Source: Neobacillus soli NBRC 102451
Lineage (GTDB): Bacteria; Bacillota; Bacilli; Bacillales; Cytobacillaceae
Direction of reading: 5' to 3'
Length of the DNA: 64,000 nt
Assembly: GCF_001591665.1 (NCBI RefSeq)
Contig: NZ_BCVI01000057.1
Location: forward strand, 27,119-91,118
A program made the position numbers and the translations under genes. The number at the start of each line of letters is the position of its first letter. The first letter of the stretch is position 1. Shown one piece after another: positions 26,105 through 35,175 of the stretch. The notes beneath the pieces were generated by a model. It saw only the letters and a list, made by a program, of their open reading frames with translations, did no database searches and was not told the DNA's origin.

Positions 26105-26451
26105 GGATCAATCCCTCCATGGATTGCTTTTTATTAATGTTAAGACGTTTCACTTTTGGTTTCCTTTATATTATGATTCTTTGAAGGACCTAAAATTAAA
26201 CCCATTACATAATTTTCACCAACTGGATTTAATAGGCAAAAAAACTCTAATCTCTATTATAAACGAATGAACCTAGAAAGGTGACAATTTTTTTAAAATA
26301 CTACTTCCATCATTTTTCCATCCTTTTCATTCAATGTAAGGCTTACTTCTTTACATACCCTCTGTAAATTGCATAAAATTTAAGGGAACCAACAAGCTAA
26401 AACATAAAAGGAAACCGGAAATACTGTTTTTGATTGAAAGGGGAATGACTT
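26105..26451. other. 347-bp divergent intergenic region
   Basis: It holds the promoters of the leftward membrane pair and the rightward lipoprotein. An inverted repeat TTTACA-N7-TGTAAA (26350-26368) lies about 80 bp before the lipoprotein start and could be an operator. Plus-strand frames here (for example 25980-26270) overlap the coding strand of the small membrane protein and are not supported. No RNA gene is seen. Confidence 0.4.
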
Positions 26452-27267
26452 CTGAAACAATTAATCATTGTAATTTTTCTTCTCTCCACTGTCCTACTAT
26501 CTGCCTGTAATTCGATAAAAGTCCCGAAATCGATGATGGATCATCAAATGAGTGCGACACCGACTGATGTCGTGCCGACGAAATCAGTTTGGAAAATGGC
26601 GGAGCATCCACAAGCAGGTGCAAAAACGCCAATCTCCATTCTTATTAAGGATAAATCCGATAAACCAATCGAATCATTTCAAACGGTTCATGAGAAAAAG
26701 ATGCACTTATTTATTGTGAGTAAGGATTTAGCTTATTTTTCACATATTCACCCAACATATAAAGGAAAAGGGGAATTTGACATTACGACTACCTTCCCAG
26801 CCGGAGGGGATTATAAAATTATTGCTGATGTGACCCCAAAGGGCGGTGGGGATAGCAGTATAGAAAGTCACTGGGTTCATATTGAGGGAGAGCCGGCTAA
26901 GGAAGAACCTCTCGTTCCTGATAAAGAATTGACCAAAGTGGTGGATGGAAAAAAGGTTTCCCTCTCGTTTAGTCAACTTGCGGCAAATAAGACCCTGCAT
27001 ATGACATTTACAATTAAAGAGGCAAAAACGAATCAGCCCATCAACAATCTGCAGCCCTATTTAGGGGCAATGGGCCATACGGTTGCCATGAGTGCTGATG
27101 CCGAAAAATACCTGCACATCCACCCGATGGAAACCGCCGGGAATGGCCCGAATATTATCTTTATGACCATCTTCCCTGAACCCGGAATTTATAAAGTTTG
27201 GGGTCAGTTTAAACACCAGGGTAAGGTATTGACCGTTCCCTTTGTCATAGATGTACCGAATAAATAA
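26452..27267 (+). CDS. lipoprotein with two YtkA/FixH-like beta-sandwich domains
   Basis: The first ATG (26533) gives a 244-residue protein without a signal. In frame upstream is a full lipoprotein signal, KQLIIVIFLLSTVLLSAC, with lipobox LLSAC, closed off by a TGA at 26446. The only plausible start in that interval is CTG at 26452, with AAAGGGG at 26437-26443 and 8-nt spacing; the protein is then 271 residues. Two similar domains follow (about 45-145 and 165-271). Each carries histidines suited to Cu binding: MHLF...FSHIHP and MGHTV...YLHIHPME. It may act in copper delivery outside the membrane; this is inference. A strong terminator follows. Confidence 0.75.
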   Translation: MKQLIIVIFLLSTVLLSACNSIKVPKSMMDHQMSATPTDVVPTKSVWKMAEHPQAGAKTPISILIKDKSDKPIESFQTVHEKKMHLFIVSKDLAYFSHIHPTYKGKGEFDITTTFPAGGDYKIIADVTPKGGGDSSIESHWVHIEGEPAKEEPLVPDKELTKVVDGKKVSLSFSQLAANKTLHMTFTIKEAKTNQPINNLQPYLGAMGHTVAMSADAEKYLHIHPMETAGNGPNIIFMTIFPEPGIYKVWGQFKHQGKVLTVPFVIDVPNK

Positions 27268-27269
27268 GC

Positions 27270-27304
27270 AAAAAACCCCTACTACAGTTGAATAGGGGTT
27301 TTTG
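27270..27304 (+). terminator. intrinsic terminator after the lipoprotein gene
   Basis: AAAAACCCCTA, an 11-nt loop, and TAGGGGTTTTT. The symmetrical A and T tracts allow it to work in both directions, so it may also end the leftward GH43 transcript. Confidence 0.88.
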
Positions 27305-27415
27305 AATGCATAAATTAATACATTTCTTGAAGTCGGTGCCTGACACCCTTTGCGAATATTTGTCCGTGTGGGTTAGACAGTTAGGGGAACCCCCTCCTGC
27401 TTTTAAACATAAAGT

Positions 27416-28417
27416 CTACACTTCTCCAGAAGGTTTGACCGTCGGTGTATAGGCTGGTAGTGGAGTACCAAAATTAGGGGTACCATCTGGTTTCCAATTG
27501 ATTTTTTGAACCCTTGGATTCCGAAGCCTTCCCAGACCATGGTCCCCTTCAGTCTCCGAAAACGAAAATGCATGGTAGACGATCCAGTCCTCAGTTCCGT
27601 CTGGGGATTGAGTAAAGCTATTATGCCCAGGGGAAAATACTCGGTTTTTTACACTTTTCGAGAAAACTGGTCCTGGATGCTTTGCCCAAGAATCAGGATC
27701 AAGAAGATTAGCCGTTTCACATGCTGTAAGCATCCCTAAGCAATAGTCATCAGACCATGTTGCACTTGCAGAAAAAACCAGAAAAACTTTACCGTTCCGT
27801 TTTAGAATTATAGGACCTTCATTTATTGCCATTCCACCTTGTTTCTCCCATTCATCCGACGGAGCCGATATTAATATGTTTTCACCATTTAGTGTCCACG
27901 GGTTTTCCATTTTTGCAATGTAAAGTGCTGATCCATAATCCGGAAAATATCCATATCCTGAGTATAGAAAATATAATTCATTCTTATGCTGAAGAACGGT
28001 TCCATCTAAACCAGGATGCTCGGTATTCACCACACCCCTGAAATGCCACTTGCCCAGCAATGGATTGGGTGAAGAATTTTCAAGGACAAAGATATGCCGA
28101 GTGTCATCTCCACCACCATCATTGGCAGTAAAATAAATGAACCATTTTCCGTTAATATAGTGTATTTCAGGTGCCCAAATATTGTGGCTATATGGACCTT
28201 CTGCTGGAGGTGACCATATTATTTTTTTCTCTGTTGTCGAAATTCCCGTTATGGTCCGACTCTTCCAAATTGCTATATGATTAGATAAAGTAATGGTTAA
28301 ATAATAGTAGCCGTCTGTATGTTTATAAATATAAGGATCTGGACCACTTTCAAGCAGGGGATTCATAAACATTTCATTATTTTGACTCGTAATGATGTTG
28401 TGGGTTTGTGTTTCCAT
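27416..28417 (-). CDS. cytoplasmic glycoside hydrolase family 43
   Basis: A 333-residue single-domain five-bladed beta-propeller enzyme of GH43 without a signal peptide, expected to remove arabinose, xylose or galactose from imported oligosaccharides. The three catalytic acids are visible in order: Asp in SGPDPYIYKH (base), Asp in GLDGTVLQH (pKa modulator) and Glu in INEGPIILKR (acid). The frame runs to 28432; the ATG at 28417 (METQTHNI) is chosen, though its ribosome site (GGTGGTG) is weak. It lies downstream of the large secreted GH43 gene with 115 bp between and no terminator seen, so the two may be co-transcribed. Confidence 0.85.
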   Translation of the reverse strand: METQTHNIITSQNNEMFMNPLLESGPDPYIYKHTDGYYYLTITLSNHIAIWKSRTITGISTTEKKIIWSPPAEGPYSHNIWAPEIHYINGKWFIYFTANDGGGDDTRHIFVLENSSPNPLLGKWHFRGVVNTEHPGLDGTVLQHKNELYFLYSGYGYFPDYGSALYIAKMENPWTLNGENILISAPSDEWEKQGGMAINEGPIILKRNGKVFLVFSASATWSDDYCLGMLTACETANLLDPDSWAKHPGPVFSKSVKNRVFSPGHNSFTQSPDGTEDWIVYHAFSFSETEGDHGLGRLRNPRVQKINWKPDGTPNFGTPLPAYTPTVKPSGEV

Positions 28418-28532
28418 TATTAGCACCACCATATTGGATTATAACGACTATCTTTGACTTGATTTTATCGTTAAGGACAAAACGCTACTCATTTTTTAAA
28501 AAAGGTAGACGATTTACTTTTTTGTTGAAATT

Positions 28533-31500
28533 TTATAATCTTTTTAATTCCCTTAGTAATCTATCTACATCTGACAATAATTCTTCCTTTGCACGTTTAG
28601 ATACATGATCTCCATTTGCTTTATCAAGAAATTCTTGAAAATCATTTAGATGTTTTAAGGATTGTTCAATATGGCCTTTTTCCATATGATGTTGTGACTG
28701 TTCTAGTTTATTGCTTAATTGTTTATATAAACTGTGATTTATTTCTCCAGAAACATTGTATTTATCAAGCAATTTCATAATTGTTTTGTGACTTGTTTCT
28801 ATTGGTTTCACATGAAAATTATCAAATCTCGTAAAATTATAGTTTGATCTGAGTCCTACTTTTCCCTGTGTAAATGCTGTGCTGCTGTTGTCTGTAAAAT
28901 CTATTTTAGGCGTTTCCATATCTCCAACAAATATCTTTATATTGGTTCCTTTTGCAACAACTTTCATATGCTGCCATGTATTTAGGGGAGCACTGATTTT
29001 TGCACCTTTTAAGTACGACCAATTATAATTAAATTTCCCTAAATGAACACCATCTTTATTGATATATGCTAGATAACCTTGCATAAAATCGGGATTATTT
29101 TGATTGAGTTCAATGCCATTGGCTGGATTATTTACTCTAAAAATTAAACCACCGTCACCTGTCCCGGCGCCAATATTAATATCAGCTTCAACTGTATAAT
29201 CCTTCCATTTACTATCTCCGATTACAGATTTCGCAAAGGTACCTGGTGCTGCAGAATATTCTCCTTCAGTTGCCGGTGGTCCTTCCCCCTTATCTAAAGT
29301 AAAATTAATACTTCTAAAGTCAAATTCACCCTTTACCATTTCCGCCTTAATCGTATGTTTGCCAGCGGGTAAAGAGACATTTTCTTTAATGACACTTTCC
29401 CAGTTATCCCAGCCTCCTGTTTTTTGCACATCTATGATACCTGTTAAATCAACAGTATCATCAAGCCAAAGCCTAATTTGACTTCCTTCTAAATCCGTTG
29501 CAACTCGTATATCTACTTGATACTTATCCTCTTTTTCAATATCGACATTGTATTTTAACCATTCTCCTGCTTGATTCCAGCCAACATTATAACCGCCCTC
29601 TGGATTTAAGCGAATATCTACAGAATCTCTCCTATATTGACCACCAATATTTTCAGGAGACTGATCATGATAACCAATACCTTCTCCACCTGTAATATAG
29701 TCAGCCGCCATTATTTTTCCTGGCAGCTTCTTATGATTGTCAAACCTGTGAAGTGTAAATCTAGAAATATCAAATTCTCCTTGTAGGGTTACTAGCTTTA
29801 ATGTGTGTTTTCCAGCTGGTAATGAAATGTCCTTTAAAGAAGTGTTTTTCCAGTTATCCCGATCACCTGTATTTGGTATGTCTATTTCTCCTGTTAAATC
29901 AGTTTTATCATCTAAAAGGAGCTTTACTTTTCCGCCATCTTGGGTTGCAGATGTAAGTATATCTAAACCATATGCTCCTTCTTCCTCGATGTTTACGTCA
30001 TATGCCAGCCATTCATCTGGTTGATTGGAAGTAACAGCGTAACCACCTTCTGAATTCACTCGGATATCTACAGAATCGTCTCGGTATTTTCCGCCACTAT
30101 TCCCTGCAGTATTATCGTGGTAACCTGCACCTTCACCACCAAGATTGTAATCTGCGGCTTCAATGATTCCAGGAACCGGTTTATGAATATCAAACGACGT
30201 AAAATCAAGACTAGTAAAATCAAATTCTCCTTCTACTATCTCAACCTTAATCGTATGGTCACCCTCCGGCAATGTTATTCCTTCTTTCCTAACAGGCTGC
30301 CAATTATTCCAATCACCTGTGTTAGGAACATCCAACACACCGGTTAAATCGGTCTCGTCATCTAACCATAAACGAACTTTTGCCGATTTAAATGTTGTTG
30401 CCGCATTTAGTTGAACATTATAAAGACCTTTTTCTTTTATGGATACATTGTATTTAAACCATTCTCCTGTTTGATTCCATCCAACAGCAGTACCGCCTTT
30501 TGGATTGTTACGGATATCGACAGCATCTCCTCTTAATACTCCGCCTATATTTTTAGCTGTTGTTTCATGATAGGCCACCCCTTCACCGCCAGTTATATAG
30601 TAGGCAGCACCAATTGAACCAGATATAGGTTTGTGTGCATCAAAAGAGCTAGGTTTATTTGTTTTAACCGTCCAATATCCTTCTATTTCCTCCCAGCCTT
30701 CACTTTTTCCATCATTGAAATTGGAGGACATTTGAATTACTTCTTTATTTTTTTGGAAATTCATATTAGCTAAATCAAACGTTCCATCCTCAACGACTAT
30801 TTTTAAAGTATGCTTGCCTTTTGGTAAATCAATACCCTCAATCGAAAATGTTTTCCACTCATCTGTTTTCGGAATATTTAATACACCAGTCAAATCAGTC
30901 GAGTCATCCAACACTAACTTTACTTGTGCATCATCACTTGATGCTGATACTCTTAGGTCTACATTGTAAGCAGCATCTTCTGCAACATTGACATTGTAGT
31001 TGAACCATTCACCCGGTTTATTTAAGCTTACGTTATTTCCACCTTCAGAATTCACTTTAATATCAACAGTATCTCTTCTATATAGATCACCGGTATTCTC
31101 TACAGTTGTATCATGAAAACCTGCTCCTTCACCGCCTGTATTATAATGAACGGCCTCGATCTTTCCTGGTAAAGGTTTGTAAGCATTGAATACATTGCTT
31201 CCGTTTACTTTATTGCTAAATGCAGTGTAGGCAAATGCAGCATGAAAATTAGATGTTGTATATCCAATTTTCCCTCCATTCAGCCCAGCAATTACACGAG
31301 TTTGCTTTTGCATTCCATCTACAAAAATCTTAAAGGCTGAAGAAGACTTTTCTACTCGTATTTGGTGAAGCTTCGAATAATCATACCCTACTGGTAAATC
31401 CGTTGCTTCTGTGCCTTGTTTTACTCCATTTACAATAAAAAAGGTTTCTAATTGATTTTTCTTGGGACTTAATACCGCTAAGCCGTAGTTATTTTCATCC

Positions 31501-32657
31501 TTATAAGAGAAAACAGCACCTAATTGCGGATTACCTTTCGATCCTTGTTCAATAGCTTTCATATTGAATTCTGCAGTGTAGTCTGAGGCAGTGGATGCCT
31601 TTGTCAATTGTTTAAATGGATTGGTATTATCGATTGTCGTTTGTTGAAGCCACCCTGACATATCCGAAGCAATACCCCAGCTTCCCCCATTTATATTTTC
31701 CCAATTCTTATCAAGCGATGATTGGGTGAACCGCTCACTAAAATCAGGTAAGTCCGGGTTAGGCTGTTCTGTAGTAGTTGGACCAAGAACGAGCATTTTT
31801 TCACCATTCCAAGCGATTCGGTCTAGATTCATATATCTTCCTGGATTTGCATGACTGTGGTACACCATATACTCAGAGTCAAGGTCTGGCCCTCGAACAA
31901 TAGAATTATGCCCTAGTCCTACATTCGGTCCTTCTGAATTTAGTAAAATTGGATTTTGTGCAAGCAGTTGAGAAAAGCCAGAAATTGGACTATCACTGCT
32001 TGCATAGTCAACACGATACGCCTTGTTCCAAACGTGATTTCCTGTATAGGTCATATAATATTTATTATTTCTTTTCAAAACGGTTGGTCCTTCCGTCCAG
32101 CCATTCATTTCTGCACCAGTATTTGATACCTGACCAAAGGTATAGGGATCTGTCATTGGACGCGCATCAATTCTTTTATCTCCTGTACTGTAGAAATACC
32201 ATTTTCCATCATCATCAATGAACACGTGTCCATCAATTCCCATGCCAAGGTTATCGGTTTGCTTCACAAAAGGACCTAATGGATTTGAGCTTTTGTACAC
32301 ATAATGCCCATGTCCCCCAGGTGATGTGTACATATAAAAATCACCATTCCAATAAACAACCTCAGGTGCATAGGCAGCCTTGGTTGTTGGTTCCTTCGTT
32401 ACTAATCCACCGTACTCCCAATTAACTAAATCCTCTGACTTCCACGCTTTTACTCCACTTTTATCATCCACCGTACTAACATAAAGATAATAAATACCAT
32501 TGTGTTTTAAAATATAGGGATCTCCTTCTCCATAAAACACTCCTGTATCCCATTTCCAAGAATCTGATAATTTAAAGGGGTTACTGTAGGCTAATGCTGA
32601 TAATGGGATGGACATGAACAAACTGGTCGCAATTACCATAGAGATAAGCTTTTTCAG
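28533..32657 (-). CDS. secreted modular GH43 enzyme with four carbohydrate-binding modules and a FIMAH tail
   Basis: A 1374-residue extracellular enzyme. Order: signal peptide (KKLISMVIATSLFMSIPLSALA), GH43 propeller (about 30-300; catalytic Asp46, Asp142 and Glu189), a beta-sandwich domain (about 305-485), CBM6-like module 1 (about 493-650), a short FNDGKSEGWEEIEGYWTV piece (about 658-680), modules 2, 3 and 4 (to about 1120), a laminin-G/DUF1080-like domain (about 1130-1285) and a C-terminal FIMAH helical domain. Each module repeats PG-I-A-YxxGGEGxGYHD, DSVDIR, GEWLKYNV and LDD-DLTG. The first ATG (32639) cuts into the signal; CTG at 32657, 8 nt after AAGGAGG, restores it. It likely attacks arabinan- or galactan-type side chains outside the cell. 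Confidence 0.85.
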   Translation of the reverse strand: MKKLISMVIATSLFMSIPLSALAYSNPFKLSDSWKWDTGVFYGEGDPYILKHNGIYYLYVSTVDDKSGVKAWKSEDLVNWEYGGLVTKEPTTKAAYAPEVVYWNGDFYMYTSPGGHGHYVYKSSNPLGPFVKQTDNLGMGIDGHVFIDDDGKWYFYSTGDKRIDARPMTDPYTFGQVSNTGAEMNGWTEGPTVLKRNNKYYMTYTGNHVWNKAYRVDYASSDSPISGFSQLLAQNPILLNSEGPNVGLGHNSIVRGPDLDSEYMVYHSHANPGRYMNLDRIAWNGEKMLVLGPTTTEQPNPDLPDFSERFTQSSLDKNWENINGGSWGIASDMSGWLQQTTIDNTNPFKQLTKASTASDYTAEFNMKAIEQGSKGNPQLGAVFSYKDENNYGLAVLSPKKNQLETFFIVNGVKQGTEATDLPVGYDYSKLHQIRVEKSSSAFKIFVDGMQKQTRVIAGLNGGKIGYTTSNFHAAFAYTAFSNKVNGSNVFNAYKPLPGKIEAVHYNTGGEGAGFHDTTVENTGDLYRRDTVDIKVNSEGGNNVSLNKPGEWFNYNVNVAEDAAYNVDLRVSASSDDAQVKLVLDDSTDLTGVLNIPKTDEWKTFSIEGIDLPKGKHTLKIVVEDGTFDLANMNFQKNKEVIQMSSNFNDGKSEGWEEIEGYWTVKTNKPSSFDAHKPISGSIGAAYYITGGEGVAYHETTAKNIGGVLRGDAVDIRNNPKGGTAVGWNQTGEWFKYNVSIKEKGLYNVQLNAATTFKSAKVRLWLDDETDLTGVLDVPNTGDWNNWQPVRKEGITLPEGDHTIKVEIVEGEFDFTSLDFTSFDIHKPVPGIIEAADYNLGGEGAGYHDNTAGNSGGKYRDDSVDIRVNSEGGYAVTSNQPDEWLAYDVNIEEEGAYGLDILTSATQDGGKVKLLLDDKTDLTGEIDIPNTGDRDNWKNTSLKDISLPAGKHTLKLVTLQGEFDISRFTLHRFDNHKKLPGKIMAADYITGGEGIGYHDQSPENIGGQYRRDSVDIRLNPEGGYNVGWNQAGEWLKYNVDIEKEDKYQVDIRVATDLEGSQIRLWLDDTVDLTGIIDVQKTGGWDNWESVIKENVSLPAGKHTIKAEMVKGEFDFRSINFTLDKGEGPPATEGEYSAAPGTFAKSVIGDSKWKDYTVEADINIGAGTGDGGLIFRVNNPANGIELNQNNPDFMQGYLAYINKDGVHLGKFNYNWSYLKGAKISAPLNTWQHMKVVAKGTNIKIFVGDMETPKIDFTDNSSTAFTQGKVGLRSNYNFTRFDNFHVKPIETSHKTIMKLLDKYNVSGEINHSLYKQLSNKLEQSQHHMEKGHIEQSLKHLNDFQEFLDKANGDHVSKRAKEELLSDVDRLLRELKRL

Positions 32658-32772
32658 AAAAATCTCCTCCTTATTTTATTCCTCACTTAATGGCTGTTTA
32701 AAATAGATGCTCCACTTTTATTCGCAATAAACTAACGTAATATTCGGAAAAATTGAGATAAAATAAATCACC

Positions 32773-32818
32773 TATACCCAAAGGAAATGTTGGCAGCAAA
32801 ACTTTCCTTTGGGTATAT
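32773..32818 (-). terminator. terminator of the sugar ABC operon
   Basis: TATACCCAAAGGAAA and TTTCCTTTGGGTATA form a 15-bp perfect stem around a 15-nt loop, just after the DUF4064 stop. The T tract is weak and interrupted. It separates the importer genes from the secreted GH43 gene. Confidence 0.75.
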
Positions 32819-32819
32819 A

Positions 32820-33242
32820 TTATTGATTTTGCAACTGATAGTTTACCATCTTTGATATTGATTTGTTTTTAGCTAAGGCTAAAATTCCTGCAGATAGAAA
32901 CATTAAAGATCCTAAAATATCCATTACTAAATAAGATGAGAACCCTAAAAGAATAAACCAGATAGGTTTTTTAACTTCAGTTTTATGATCTCTCAATGTT
33001 TTCGCTAAAACTAAGTTTAAGATTCCTAGAATAACGAATAGCATTCCAAAGGAAACTGAAAACATATACAAACTACCAAAAATGGATTGTGCAGCCTCAA
33101 GTTTTGCTAGAGTGTTATATGAAGAATTTAATCCTTTATTTTTTATATAAGAAGCATATACAAAAATTGTTAGAAGGCCTGAAACAATTTGCCATATAGA
33201 ACCGACCATAACTAATCTTCTCTCTAACTTTCTATTCACCAT
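32820..33242 (-). CDS. DUF4064-like small membrane protein
   Basis: A 140-residue protein with four hydrophobic segments (about 12-32, 52-75, 92-112 and 113-128) and short charged loops, resembling DUF4064 membrane proteins. No function is known. A strong AAGGAGG precedes the ATG at 33242. It lies 36 bp after the second permease gene, so it belongs to the importer operon; a helper role for transport is possible but not shown. Confidence 0.65.
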   Translation of the reverse strand: MVNRKLERRLVMVGSIWQIVSGLLTIFVYASYIKNKGLNSSYNTLAKLEAAQSIFGSLYMFSVSFGMLFVILGILNLVLAKTLRDHKTEVKKPIWFILLGFSSYLVMDILGSLMFLSAGILALAKNKSISKMVNYQLQNQ

Positions 33243-33278
33243 TAATCCTACCTCCTTAACAGGAAGAATTTGTTTTTA

Positions 33279-34115
33279 TTATCCCTTAACCCCAGATGAC
33301 AAGGAAAGTGATTCCATAAAGTATTTTTGTGTGAATAAATAAAGGATAAATGTTGGAACAATGGCTACCAGTGCTCCCGTTAAAGCATGCGCAACATCAA
33401 GTGCATACATCCCCTGAAGTAATTGTAATCCTGGGGTAATTGGCATCTTTTCTACATCATTAAATACAATGGATGGCCATAAGAAGTCATTCCATGAGGC
33501 AGTAAATGTGAACAACGCTACAACCGTCAAGACGGGTCTTATTAGTGGCAATATCAACTTAGAGAATATTTGAAAATCAGAAGCACCATCCACCCTGGCA
33601 GATTCGTCAAAATCCTTGGGAATCCCTTGCATAAACTGTCTTACGAGAAAGATATTAAATACTCCAGCTGTTCCAGGAACAATTGCTGCTAAATAATTAT
33701 TTACCCATCCTAAACTATCAATAATTTTATAGAGTGGAATCAGATTCACAACTGCTGGAAACATCATTGTTGCCATTAAAAAGAGAAAGATCGCGTTTCT
33801 TCCCTTAAATTTCATTCTTGAGTAACCAAAACCAGCTAATGAAACAATTGCTAAAACTAATACCGTTTGTGATACCGATATGATGAGCGAGTTCATAAAC
33901 CATTTTGCCACAGGTGCACTTGTGTTTTCAAAAAGCACATCCTGATAATTTCCAATAACCCAATGAATTGGCAGAATTGTAAAAGCACTTGATTGGATAT
34001 CATCTTCACTTTTGAATGAAGAAGTCACTGTATACAATAAAGGAACAATCCATATAATTGCCATGAATAGTAAAAAGATTAATGAAACAAATTTTGTAAC
34101 TCTTTTTTTACCCAA
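33279..34115 (-). CDS. carbohydrate ABC importer permease 2 (MalG type)
   Basis: The second inner-membrane subunit of a CUT1-type sugar importer, 278 residues with six membrane segments. The EAA loop that docks the ATPase is visible as DESARVDGASDFQIFSKLILPLIRPV (about residues 185-210, quoted as landmark). The frame runs to a GTG at 34124, but AGGAGG with 8-nt spacing points to TTG at 34115 (MGKKRVTKF). Only 12 bp separate it from permease 1. Confidence 0.92.
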   Translation of the reverse strand: MGKKRVTKFVSLIFLLFMAIIWIVPLLYTVTSSFKSEDDIQSSAFTILPIHWVIGNYQDVLFENTSAPVAKWFMNSLIISVSQTVLVLAIVSLAGFGYSRMKFKGRNAIFLFLMATMMFPAVVNLIPLYKIIDSLGWVNNYLAAIVPGTAGVFNIFLVRQFMQGIPKDFDESARVDGASDFQIFSKLILPLIRPVLTVVALFTFTASWNDFLWPSIVFNDVEKMPITPGLQLLQGMYALDVAHALTGALVAIVPTFILYLFTQKYFMESLSLSSGVKG

Positions 34116-34127
34116 GATAAACACCTC

Positions 34128-35060
34128 CTAATCGCGTTGTCTTAAAAAGAAGAATTGAATGGCAGAAACGACCATAATACATAAACCCAGGATAACAGCC
34201 ATGGCTGACCCTATACCTGCAATGGAAATGCCTGAACCAAAGGCGTTCTGTTGAATGTACATTAACAATACTGAAGTCGAGCTTGTTGGTCCACCTTTTG
34301 TTAACATGAGTGGCTGCCCATATACATTAAATTGGGCGATTGTCGTAATAACAACTGTATATAAAATTTGAGCTCTTATGCTAGGAAGAGTGATTCTAAA
34401 AAACTTTTGAATACTACTTGCTCCATCTATAGAGGCAGCTTCATATAAATCTCTTGAAATACCGTTAAGAGCAGCCTGATAAATAATCATATTTGCACCG
34501 ATTGACCACCAAATAGTAACTACAACTAATGTAATCCAAGCGTATGGCTGCGTAGATAACCAGTTAGTTTCAACATTTAGAAAATGATTGATTGGTCCAA
34601 AGGAAACACTAAAAAGCATAGAAAATACAATCATTACTGCAGAAACTGAGAACAAGGTTGGCATGTAAAATAATGCCTGAAAAAACTTCAATCCCTTTGG
34701 TCTAGTATTTAGGCCTGCCGCTAAAAGTAAAGGAACAATAATACAAGCTGGAACTGTAAAAAGCACAAATTTAAATGTATTCCCCAATCCATTGTGTAAT
34801 TGATCGTAGAATGTAGACTCATGATTAAACAAAATTTCTTTATAATTAGCCAATCCTACAAACTCCGGATCTCCTATTAAATCCCAGTTGGTAAATGAAA
34901 TATAAATACCATATAAAGTGGGAAAAAGAAAAAAAATAGCAAATAAAATTAGATGTGGCCCGATGTAAAGATACGGAGAAAGGTTAAAACGTTTTTTACC
35001 CGAATTTTTCTCTATTACTGCAGACATATTTAATTCCTTGTTCACTCCAGTATTTATCAT
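34128..35060 (-). CDS. carbohydrate ABC importer permease 1 (MalF/UgpA type)
   Basis: First permease, 310 residues, six or more membrane segments, with the EAA loop YEAASIDGASSIQKFFRIT at about residues 211-229. ATG 35060 has GGAG upstream; a second ATG at 35027 with AAGGA is an equal alternative. It follows the binding-protein gene after a strong hairpin and precedes permease 2. No ATP-binding subunit is encoded in the locus; in Bacillus such importers commonly share the MsmX ATPase. Confidence 0.92.
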   Translation of the reverse strand: MINTGVNKELNMSAVIEKNSGKKRFNLSPYLYIGPHLILFAIFFLFPTLYGIYISFTNWDLIGDPEFVGLANYKEILFNHESTFYDQLHNGLGNTFKFVLFTVPACIIVPLLLAAGLNTRPKGLKFFQALFYMPTLFSVSAVMIVFSMLFSVSFGPINHFLNVETNWLSTQPYAWITLVVVTIWWSIGANMIIYQAALNGISRDLYEAASIDGASSIQKFFRITLPSIRAQILYTVVITTIAQFNVYGQPLMLTKGGPTSSTSVLLMYIQQNAFGSGISIAGIGSAMAVILGLCIMVVSAIQFFFLRQRD

Positions 35061-35096
35061 AATTTTAAACTCCTATTCTTTAGTTATCGAATAGAG

Positions 35097-35131
35097 AGAG
35101 AAATCCTTATCGATTAAAAAGGATTTCTCTA
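35097..35131 (-). terminator. intercistronic hairpin between binding protein and permeases
   Basis: AGAGAAATCC, a 14-nt loop and GGATTTCTCT form a 10-bp stem with no T run after it. In this position such hairpins usually protect the abundant binding-protein message or give partial termination, so that the binding protein is made in excess over the permeases. Confidence 0.6.
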
Positions 35132-35175
35132 TAATTCCCCTAATACCAATTTTACCAAGCCAATTTTCAGCAATC

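Noticed and set aside
27335..27347. GGTGCCTGACACC palindrome
   Set aside because: The same 13-mer occurs within purM (58444-58456), where it encodes the conserved VSGTD motif, so one intergenic copy is weak evidence for an element in this window.
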